Of a stretch of DNA of 64,000 nucleotides, positions 13,401 to 25,300 are shown in pieces; position 1 is the stretch's first letter, and the number at the start of each line of letters is the position of its first letter. The translations under genes and the position numbers were made by a program. Under the pieces are notes generated by a model. It was not told the DNA's origin and ran no database searches. It saw nothing but the letters and a program-made list of their open reading frames with translations. Source of the stretch: Rostratula benghalensis (lineage: Eukaryota; Chordata; Aves; Charadriiformes; Rostratulidae); NCBI GenBank assembly GCA_013399305.1, contig VXAI01000182.1, forward strand, positions 875,197 to 939,196. The letters run 5' to 3'.

Positions 13401-16397
13401 CTTATCTTTACTCTACATTTTACTGCCAGGTTTTATTTATATCAAGTATCGCTGCAGCATTCTGACCAGCCCAGAGTTAGCAGCAAGTGGCAGGAATCAT
13501 ATAAAACGCAGTTTCTTTTTTTTTTTTTTTGTTGGTTTTTTGTTTTGTTTTGTTTTTGTTTTTTAAACAAAGTGCTTTTCTAAGATATACATACATATAA
13601 ATAGGTACAAAATAAAGTGTCAACATTAAAAAGCTCAACTATTTAAAAGCTTTAACTTAAAATAATACATAGAAAACACTGAAATGCAGGGGTATGGAAC
13701 TCACTAAGGATTCAACGTCTACTTTGAAATGCTAGACCAAAATCATATTCTGGTTTTCAGACAAAAATAAAGAGCTATAAAGTTATATTTGCCCAGTCCT
13801 TCCGAGCAGTAAAAAACAGGGGCTTTTCAATACCTTGTCAGTTTAATTTGTCACCAAAGTTTTTTACCCAATTGCAAAACTGCTCTCTTCACGTTTAAAA
13901 CCGCTGCCTTGGTGACAAGTTTGGACATAGCGTGAGGAGCTCTTGTATCTGAACAGCGCCGTAGCACCGTTCATCTGAAAGGAACAACAGTATTCTCATC
14001 TGGGTACAGACGTGGCCTGAACTTCACAAGAGACATTCTTTGTCGGGGTTTTATGGGCCACATGCAGCTCCGGAATAACTGCGAGGGCGGCAATAATTGC
14101 AACAGGAACACATCTGACCCACGGTGTAAAGCAGCAGCCAACCCTCACCTCACCCTAACAACAACAACAAGAAAAACACCTGAAACAAAAACACCCACAT
14201 TCCACTCAGATTTTGCAAGTCTTAAGTGGATTTACGAAGTTTTGCCTAAATCGCCCTGGGTATTAGTTCAGTCTCTTGTAGGAAAGACTTTCTGTACAGC
14301 TCAGTAGTGGTATTTTGGCCTCCTCCTCCCTTTTGAGTCTTCCAGACTATTTAGGTACAAAGTAAGCTGTTGTGCACACTCATAAGTGTGTGGCAGGACT
14401 GCCACCTTCATCAGCCACTCTTACTGCACTATTACTGATTCAGACTTCTTTTTATAGTACAAGCTTGGCTACAAAAATAATCTACTTATAAACAAAAACA
14501 AAAAAAAAAAGAAAGGAATCACAGTACAAACAAACTTAGACAAACTAGAAATGAAGTGGAGAAATTCCCCAAAGGGAGTGGGGAGAAAGCCTTCATGGAC
14601 TTTTGCATTTTTTTTCAGCAGCTACATTTGAAAATATTTGGTATTTCTATTTTCAGTAAACAGTGTTCTGTCATCTTTAAATAGGGAGAGAAAGAAGAGG
14701 GAGGAAAAGGAGGGGGGTCCATGAAACCAGAGAATGATCTTGCCTTGAGATAAAGGACTTTCATCAAAGGCTAAAGCTTTTAATCTGTACGTTAACACTG
14801 ACTACAAAGCCAACTCTTATTAGCAGAAGAGCAAATAAGAACTGTGTGTTAATATTCCTCAATTATAGAAACTACTGAATTAACAAGAATAAGTCACATA
14901 TAAGTTTGAAGAAGCTAGTTTCGAAATACCTGTACAAAAATATAAAAGTCTATAAATTTTTTTTGTTTTGTTTGAAGCCTGTGTTGATCCTTGGAAACAT
15001 CACATGCATAATAATACATCAACTGGAAAAGTGGCAACTAAGGAATTAGATATTTGTAGCTCTTTTTTCTCTTTACATATATACACATTACAATAAAAAT
15101 AATTTTATTTTGGTTGTTTGGTGGAAGTATACTACAACAAGCTAAATATTTTTTTTTAAATTCTCAAAGTTGAAAACTATTTTACCAATAGCTTACTAAA
15201 ATCCAAATATATTAAAATCTCCTACAGTAAGTGCAGAGAAAAAAGATTTAAAGACTCCAAGACGGCCACCAACTTATCTACCATGGAAGCGAACTACAAG
15301 AACAGCAAAATAATATTGTTATGTATGAATGCTCCTTCTGTAGATAATTGGACCCAAACAAAAAAATTCACAGTTCAGTAAGATCCCTAACCCTGACCTT
15401 TAATTTTTTTTTCTTTTTTCATTTGTTTTTACATTCAGTACAGTATCATATAAGCTGTGCAAAACTTTACTTAGACTGGCAGTTCGCCATATCAGTTGCA
15501 TTTGTCTTTGGTACAAAAATAAACAATCGCATTAATGTGCAAGTATTTGTTTTCTTCCGGCCAAAGTACCGAAATTGAGTTTTCTAGAGCCATCTTTTAT
15601 ACAATACATAGACTCTGTGGCATATATCTACATTTTCAACATATTCCTATATACATTCAAAAATTTTAAGAGCTGGAACAAATACATTAAAACCTATAAT
15701 CTTACCATCTATACAACTTGTTTTTTCCCCTCAGGGTTTTCTTCATACAAAACTTTACCAGCTTATACTGATAGCTCTCCCCCCAAAATACAAGGCACAA
15801 AGATTATACTTTTTTTCTCTTGCTTGCGCAGACATTTAAATACTATATTAAGCTCAGAAAATTAAAGTCTTATATGGCACACTAGCTCTAATGCCACGTG
15901 TGCTATGTACAAGTTAATGGTTGCAAAGAAAGCTCACTGTATTTTAAGAAGAACAGAAGAAAATCCAATTAAAAAAAGAACAAAAAACCTCCCTAAATTG
16001 ACAGCTTTACCAAAAAAATGCTTCCTCTTATTTCACTTGGAGCATAAACCTGTCATAATGTCTGCCATATACTACATTTTTTTTACTAGCAAAACCATGT
16101 TTTTTGCCTATAAAACAAAAGTGATATATTCTGGTCCTAGATAGTTCTAAAAAAAAATCCTCATCTCTGCATTTAAACTTAAAGCAGCTGTGAAACTATC
16201 TGGTTTATGCTCCAAAAATGCTATTAAGCATTTTATATCATGCTTTGATTTGTTGTACTACATTGTTATTTAAAAACAGTGGAACCTAACTGTGTTTCTG
16301 TAACGCTAAACTGCCATGCAGACCAGAATGCAATTTACAATGAAGTACTCAACAACATAGGTAGAATCTGACCGATGAGAACAGCTGAAGTCACGTC
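10485..16397 (-). other. CREBRF: CREBRF long 3' UTR (about 5.9 kb)
   Basis: No coding exon follows the CREBRF stop (16400-16398). The next 5.9 kb is AT-rich with many A/T runs, then ends at AATAAA (10507-10502, minus strand) followed by GU-rich sequence (TTGTGGAGG and TGTCTGTGTGG). This fits the several-kilobase 3' UTR known for mammalian CREBRF. Several internal AATAAA sequences (for example near 15115, 13432, 12083 and 10701) could give shorter forms. Pumilio-type UGUANAUA matches lie at 15911-15904, 15655-15648, 15632-15625 and 15085-15078. The end point is inferred. Confidence 0.65.
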
Positions 16398-19300
16398 TTA
16401 AACTTTTGACATTGGTATTCGTAGCCCTACGAGGCCACCAGTGGGGTCTCCTTCTGCGGTCTTCTCTAAAACTTGATTCACAAATTCTGATGTCTGTCCA
16501 GCTACGGGTAGTCCTGGAAAGGGAGAGGGAAGAAAACATGCTGTAAGATTACTACTCATCGCACATATTTGTGCATTCCTGTAAGTGATAGAAAGCCAAG
16601 GAACACTTGGGTTAGTAACCAACCCAAAGGCATAGACAATCAGGAAGTGCTTCTTTCTTTTCCCTGTTCCAGAAACTGTTTGCAATCTAACATATCACAG
16701 AGTGTATGTCACTTCACATATGTGCATTATGTTTCTTGCTTACCTAGAGTGTCTTTAATCAGTACGTGCAACTTTTGTTCCATGCTGACTCCTCTATCAT
16801 CTTTAGGTACCTGCACCCGGTTAACTATTTCTTGTTTAATGGAGTTTATCACAAACAGTAAATTATCTGCAAAGAAAAAAAAAAAACAAACCACCAACAA
16901 CTGGATTATATTTACAGCACATTCCCCTGGAGCAAAAGAGATCCACAGCTGTCCACACACTATTTGTGCCAGAGGTGTCACACCACACTTACTGTAAAAT
17001 TCAGATGTAATAGTTTACATCTGTAAACTATATTTTCAAAAATATTTACACCGTGTGCACACATTCACAGCTCAACACCGCAGGTAACCCAATCTACATG
17101 CACTTTATGGAGTGGATTGGTTTCGTACCAACAAAATTGTTGGGTTTGTACCAACCCTGTTTCCTCTATGAACTGCCAGGTATGACCCAGGTACACGATG
17201 GTGCAAAAACACAGACTTGTCTGAACAAAACAAAAATTAAGATGTGAAGAGTTGTATTTACCATATTCCGTGTTGAGACCCCAGAGTTTTACTTTATTGG
17301 CTTCATACTGGGCTTTCTTTTTTAGTCTACAAGCCCTACAGTAAGAAGAGGGGAAGAATTAGAACACTAACAAAAATTCCAGAATACTAACAGCATCTGT
17401 TTTATTGCCACACAAACTTATCAACCAATATCCCCACAGCTGTGATGTACAAAATCATCTATCTGCTCCCTCACCTTCAACGAAAACACTCTGCTACTTG
17501 CATTTGCTTATGGTTCACACACACTGTATCAAATGTTTGCCCTGCAGCTAAATAAGCTGCTTCCAGAGGAAACACATTGTTATCTAGGGAACAGGCAAAC
17601 TACATCTCCAAAGAGCCAGTTGCCCTGCTTTTTGATAAACTGGTAAATAACCCACTGCAGGAACTGCCACAATGAAGCAGGATCTCGAGGCAAAAATTAG
17701 CTAGATGTTAATTGAACAGTTGTGGTAATCTAAATTTACTCATCCACATAGTGTTATCTAATATATACCTGGAAGCCAGCTTGTTCTTTTCTTTTCTTGA
17801 CCTTGGTCTGGCAGTTAAGGGAAGTTCACTGACTGGTGTCAGGTCACTGATCACCTTATTCAGCTTCCTCAATTCATTACCAATCTGTAGAAGTTTCCTG
17901 GGGTTGGGAGTCAAGTCTTCTACATCGGTCCTTCGTGACTTCTTTGCTGCATATTTTCCTGTTTTAAATATGCAGAAAATTGGGTTGGGAAGTGACACAG
18001 GACATACATAAAACTGAAAAAAATCTTAAATATGTATTTTTGGGGTGCAATTTAAGTTCCTTTATTCATTACAAGAGAATGGACTGGAATGACGTGATCC
18101 CTGTGGCCTTTCACAATAGAAAGAGCATTTCCAGGCAAACTGCTTTGTACAATTCATATTATATCCAGATGAGATAACAGCAAATACTGCTGGCCAGGCT
18201 ATGGGGTGTGAGAGACAGCACAGACACAACTGTGCTGAAAAACATATGTCAGAAGTTCAAACCCAGTTGTTCTGCCCCAGCTGTAACTTGCTAACTCCTA
18301 TGTTGAGCCAATATATCCTCTTGCACACTCAAGTTGATTAAATTGTCAAATAACCTTATTACTATTAAGAAAGAGTGTCAAGGCCTAGTAGTGAAATGAT
18401 CTTCAGTGATACTGAGCTGAAATGATCTACGTAAAGGCTAGTTAACCCCTTCCATATGTATTTGAAGCTACTTAAGGCCTGGTTTTCCTGAGGAAATACA
18501 CATATTCAAGACATAATCTTTATTCCATAAGATATCTCTGCCACTGGTATTAGTATTTTTCTAGATTTCTATTAAAAATGCAAGTTATTAGAGATGCTTG
18601 TATGAAAAAAAACCCCACAACCTGCTCCAGAAATATTTATTAGAGAGTTGATAATTTAGCATGATTTATCTGAGAGAGTAGATGACCTTGGTACACGTCT
18701 GTATATGAAAATAAAAAAAAGTACTGCATGTGTTATATTCTGTAGCTTCTGGATGTTAAGTAGTGTTTGATCCTGTAAATCCCTCACATGTGCACCTGAC
18801 TTAAAGGGCACCTGACTTAAAGTGTCTGGTGGGACTGAGTCCTCAAGACATGTTTGGTTCTTTATTGTTTAATAACAAGTAGAGATATAAGTCTGATATA
18901 AGCCTGCATAAGAAGGAATGGCGATAGGGACTTCAGATACTGATATTTCGCTACAAGATAAATAAGCATATAAAAGCTAAGGATATTAAAAAAAAAAAAA
19001 AGAAAAAGGTTTTCTTCTCTGAATAAATCTACAAGTAGCAAAGACAAGAAAATCTTGTGGCTTAACAGAAGGTAAAGTGCCATGTTAAAATCAAGTGCCA
19101 TTTTCAACTGTAAGGGAATGTTAATATTACAACCAGGGAAGCTGGTTTGATTTTCTCCTTCAAAGCAAAAATCAAATGGAGCAGCCTACCGAAGACAAGC
19201 AAACAAACATTACTTTTAAGAGTGGTTTGTTCTGGGAGATGTTAGTTGTGTGCAGTACAGCAAATTGCTAATCAAAGAGTTACAGGAATAAAACACAGTT

Positions 19301-22300
19301 ATTACACCAATTGAAGTTTCTAAGAGATTATTTTAAAGAAACAGTTTATTCACAGCAAAGTAACTACTTGACTGTGCTGCATTCACATGGGTGGGAGAAA
19401 CAAGGAGGGAGGCGCAAAAAGAGACAGTCACGCCTTCTTGCTTGTCCTTTAGTTCACACTGCAGTTAACCTGAACTTTGCATCTCAGATCATTTCCAGCT
19501 CACTTCCAACACAAGCAAGACCAAAACCAACAGCTTTGAGGAGCAAATATCTGTCAAGCGACCCATCCAATATGTTTACAGTGTCACACTGAGAAAACTT
19601 CAAACTCTTGGAGCTTCCACTGAAAGCCCTTGGAAAGTTACAATTCTCAATTCATCCACCTTCCTCTGGAAGAAACCACACTGAAAGTTACTACTGTGTG
19701 TCCACTGTGCCTTCCTTGGACACCGTGCAGAGCTCTGCTGCTTGAGCAACAGACGTACAGTGTTTTAATGTTTTATTTTCATGGCCAAAACATGACTTGC
19801 AAGCACGGGCGTTTGGTTACTGGAGGTGTCAGAACGGAAGACATTCCCTTGTAATGAGGACTCCGTTCTTACCGTGGTGGAGACCGTTCTTCTGATACAT
19901 GTTACTTGGCAACGTGTCGCGATTCCACTCGGACGGCCTCAGCATCCTCTCTTGTTGTGATGGAGTCAGTTGCTCGCTGTACTCCCAGAAGTATCTTCGC
20001 TTGCCTCTTTTCCGAGAGGATATTGCAGTCATTTCTTTTAAATCCTCCACAGAATCATTTTCATAGCCTAAAAGGATGCATTGCATTGTTGTTATGATGT
20101 TGACAAAATGGTTTCTAGCCCTTTAACGGTGGACTGCGTATTCAAGTTAAGAGCAAAACCACAGACAAGGCACGTTTTACATTATTTTGGATTCCAGCAT
20201 CAGCTACTACTGGGTACTTGAGTTAAATCCAGGGGTAGACACTGAGCCAGTGATGGTGCTTCATTATTTGAATAGAGACAAATTATTTATGCATTGAAAG
20301 CCCCCTTAAGTTCTCTGACCCCTTAAGCTCCGTTGCTCTTTAGCTCTTCTCCCCGTCAACCCCACCACTGCAAGTACAAGACAACAGCTGCCAGAGAGCG
20401 TTCTTCTAGCTGTACCATTTTCTCTATGAAGATAATCCTAACTCGCCTCCACATTTTAATTAATCTCTAGTCAAAAAGTATGGAAAGAGAAACAGATAAT
20501 AAAGACAGATTTGCAAAAGACTCATAAAGAAATTAAAATTATTCAATCATAGAATATTCTGAGTTGGAAGGGACCCACGAGGATCACTGAATTCAACTCC
20601 TGCTCTTCCTTGAATCTGAATGCCTTTGGGAAATAAATCAAACCACCCCACTCCATTAGAAGGGGGCTCTGTTATGAGGATAACAACCTAAAATCTTTAG
20701 GAAAAGACCATCTAAATTGAAAGGATCTGGACAGGAGCTGTTCCACCTCCTCCTCACCTTTTTAGTGAGACGAAGAGAAATGACTGACAGTAAAGCTACA
20801 CAATATTTTAGAGGTATATTATGATGCATTTGATATGATAAACTGTCATGAAGTACAAGGAAACTACAATGCCACTATCCACACTGTATAAATATTGATA
20901 CCATAATTATGTAAACACAAACAACAGGTTTTTACATCTTAGCTATGCTTTAGAAAATAAAGACTAGCTATACGAAGGTTAACCTCCCCCCCCAACCATT
21001 GCATAGCCTTTTGTACTGAAATACTCTACAGTACTTTACATTTTCTTAAAAAACAATGCATTTCAAAACATCACATATGCTGATGGAGCCTAAAAGAAAA
21101 GCAAACCACTGAACAGACTGGAAGCTTAAGAAGCCTTGACCTCAACTGTTTGAGCTCTGCTTCATCTTTTAACAGTACCACAAAGAACACTTTCTTCTTT
21201 TTAAAACAGGCCGTTCAATTAGTCAGTTTGCACTTGAAAAAACAGTTGAAAGAGGAAAAACAAACTTTCTTTTGGTCTGACTTTCATCCCATAACCCAAG
21301 GTACGAATAAAAGTAAGGTGCACACCAGGATGAGATAAGTTCTAAAATTCTGTTTCTAATATTTCATCAACTCATTTACTATGATTCTCTAAGTTTATTA
21401 AAAAGCCTGAATTTTAAAGGCAAATCAAACAATGAAACATGCTTTATAAAGCAGTTTTTCTTGTATAGCCAAAATGATGATAAATTACATTAAAGCTAGT
21501 TTCAAATACTGTAAATATTTTTAACTGTACTCCCATTTTACACAAATGCTGTTTGATGCAAGTATCAAAGTACTCTTAAAATCCCCACTTACTTTCCACT
21601 TGAAACAAGCACGTCAAGCTATGTGACTCATTATATAGATATGTATAAATTTAGCCCATCTTCATGATAACACGGAATTAAGCCATCCGTTGAAAACAAA
21701 TCTCTTTAAGAGCTGATGTGTACAACTATAAAACAAGGATAAAAATCAAGACTTCCTGTTTGCTTATTTAAACCATAATTAAGTTAGCAACCTAAATTAC
21801 ATTGCCTTAATGCATCCTGCCTTGCAGCTCTAACATTGACCCGCCATCATTTCAAAGTTACAGAGAACAATCTAGTGTGTGATGTCCTAACCTAGTCCAT
21901 AACATACAGGAGTGCAAGAAACCTGCTTCATCTTTCTGCACTGTATTCATCTTCCTTGAATTCTCCTCTTAGCAAAGATTATATAGCAGTCTCACTCTTT
22001 GTCAGGCTTCTAAGAAATCTGAAAAGGTTCTTGTATTCACTTTTCAGGCCCTTCGCAACTCCCTCCTAAAAATTTGTTTGCATCCTTTACTACCCTTTTA
22101 GCTTTAAGTTCCCAAGGGGTACTTAAAAAATATGGAAAACGGGGAACCAGATAGAGTGAAACAGAGAACAGGACAGACATGACTTCTGCAGCTACCAGAT
22201 TAAAAGCAAAAATAATCTCACTGAAACAAAACCAGAGAAAACTGCCTTTTTACCATCTAATCCTACTGACTTCTGTCAAACCATTTAAGAGTCTTTTTTT

Positions 22301-25300
22301 CCCCTAGCTGATGGTCCAGGGAAAACTGCTACTGAAAACTGAATCTGTTGTTGCATCTCCTGTTTCTGGAATCTCTTGACTATTTGATGGGAGAGAAGCC
22401 GTCACTTGCAAATATTTTTATTAAATGAGATATTTAAAATATACCACCAATTGCAAAAAAAGGCTTAAGTGCTACAAAAGGCCTGGGCTGGTAATTCCCA
22501 CAATAAATTGTCTCTGCAGGTGACAAAAATTGTTAAATCTGTGTCATAATAGAACTACTGTTGCCTGATCTTGCCAGAATGACAGTCACATTTTTAGTTA
22601 TTTCTCAGAGTTCCCAAAGTTCACAATATCTAAGTATTTCCTCAGACAATACTAATGCTTTAAGAATGCATTTAACACACACGCACAAAGAAGAATGAAT
22701 AAATAAAACAGCGTATAAAATACATCAGAGGGTCTGCAATAATCAATAACTTTTTGTCCTTTCAGTAAATTACATCTTCACTCTAAATTTATCAACTGAT
22801 TTTGGTTTCAGTGCTGTGGAAAGTTAAATCTTCCTGTGCCATGCCTGTTTTTAGAAACTTTACCCATAGTATTTACCTTCACTCTAAATGCAAAAAAGAA
22901 CACAAGAGTGACATAATTAAAATACCTGGGGACATCACCTTCAAAAATAATCAAAACATATGATGGAACTTTTAATATCACCATATTTGAGGTGAACAGC
23001 TTATCTCAGTTCAAGTTCTAGCGAGCCTGTATAACCCAAGTTCCTCGGTTTCTGTCCTGACCACGGAGTTGTATTTAGAAGGGGAGCACGATTCCGTGTC
23101 AGTGAAATTTGAACAAGCAGCAAATAGTTAATGTAATTCCACCAACTGAAATCCCAGAGTTTTAATACATCTCCTTTTCAAGGTTGCCAGGCTTTCTGTG
23201 GAACCTGCCTCCGTGGGCTGCAGGGCGCTGTGTGGCACAGCGATGGCTGCAGAGCTCTTACAGCTTCTCAAAACCCCAGAGAGGAGAGGGAGTTCAATTC
23301 AGGAGGAGGAAGGAAGAGGTTTTAAAACACTAACAAAAACGTGTTATGCACATATAAAAGTAATATAAAGGGCATAATCATATAAAAGTAATATAAAGGG
23401 CCTAATGCTTAAGAAGTTTAATGCCAATTCAGGAAATCTACTTAGAAAATAATGAAATCTGAGACTTCATTATGACAAACACTTGACAAGCTTTAGGGAA
23501 GATGCTGTTTTCAAAAAGGCAAAATTTCCCCCCTCAAGTTACATATTGCCAAATGACAGAATACCTTAATTCTAATACTCTACTAACAAAGCATTTCTAA
23601 AATGTGAATATTATAATACGTTCTACAATGAAACTAATACTTGGTTACGGTCCTGTCCCTTTTCCTTTAGATTTTATTTCTGCACAACGTTACCGCTTCG
23701 TTACCTTCCAGGTGAAGGTTAGTTCTGATTTCTGTTGTTAAGGCTCCATTTCTACATGCAGAAGAGAGGAATTCAGTATCCTTTGAAGACCCACTAAGTG
23801 TTACTGCTGAAAACCACCAAGAAACAGTTCTATTAGTTTCAGTGGTACGTATTTTCTTTGGATTCTGTGGAAAATCGTACCTACAGTAGGACTTAAATAA
23901 TTTACTTCACTCAGGCTATGATTTCATCCCAGCTATCAAGAGATAAAACTCTGGATAAATTCAAAGCAGCAACCTACTGAAGCACTAGAAAGATCTGCAC
24001 ATCCTAGCATCAAGTCATGAAAAAAGATGACAAAAATTGCAGGTGGTTGCTCTATGTCCTTAGGCTACAAACTAGGTTTCCTGTATTCTCTGTCATTACT
24101 TTTGCTGCATGACCACAGTTTATGCAGTGACTATAAAGCATTCAAAAGCATCCTTTCCCACTTGGCAGACAAATCCATTATTAACCTCCACATTAACAAA
24201 GCCCAACATTGCTGGTACCTGGTTCTGAGAAAGTATCACTGATGTCGTCATCTTTATCATCCTCGTAATCTTCTTCCTCATCATCGTTTTCAGACAGCTC
24301 GTGCTCACTGCCGAATCCTTCATCGTGGTCCTCATCTTCAATGTCATCCTCATCATCTTCATCTTCCTCAGGGTCTCCTTTGGCTGACTGTTCACCCATA
24401 CTATCTGTTACAAAGAGTGAATAGTTGTGCTCTTCTTTCTTCTGTGAGGAATCTGACACTGATGTGCTGGCAGAAAGACTGCTCTCCCCCACAATAAGTC
24501 CTGGGGTTTCCTGGGGCTGACTGAGGAGCAGTTCTTGACTCTCTTTAAAAGGCAGAACAGGAGGCGTACTGTGACTGTGCGGGGACTCTATTCCTTTTCT
24601 TTCTTGTCTCTTTGCTACAGCACCGCAATAGCAGTTGTTTTCTTTTGCTGCATCAGCATGTGTCTGGCTCAGCACTGGTCTGCTCTGCGGTAAAGGATTG
24701 ATCTTTACTTTCGCCTTTTTCACATAGTCCTTACATTCAACATGAATGTTCACCTTTTCATTATTGTACACATTGGTCTTCACCATGATTTGTGTACTGG
24801 AAGCAGGCTGAGTTGCTGGTTTGCTTGCCTTCTGAACACAGTCCGACAAAGGTGCCTCAGCCTGAACGTTCTTGGAGGAACAGACTGGGGCTGCTGCTCT
24901 GGTTGCAATTTTTTTGCCAGGTAACAAAGAATTTAAAGGGTTTTGCTTTACACTAAAGAGCAAATCAGGGTAGAGCGAATCAGAAACGGGTTGGGAGTCC
25001 TCACTGTTAAGCTGAGCCAGTGTTGGCGTTTTGCTTATCACCTCCTCATCTTGATAGGGGCTTGAAAAGTCATCAAGGCCCAGATAATCCACCTCTTTTG
25101 TTCCCCAAATGTCACAGCTGGTTAATTTAGTGTACTTAGTTAAGTCTTCACAGTAGGTGTCCCACTGCTCCCACTTTGAGGTGAGAGCAGCTTCTTTGTC
25201 CAGGATGTCTGTAAAAGACTCCAAGTTCTCAAGGTCTTTGCAGTCCTCCATTGAAAGTAAGTTGTCTCTGGAGCTTTGCTGATAGTCCATTTCTCTGTCC

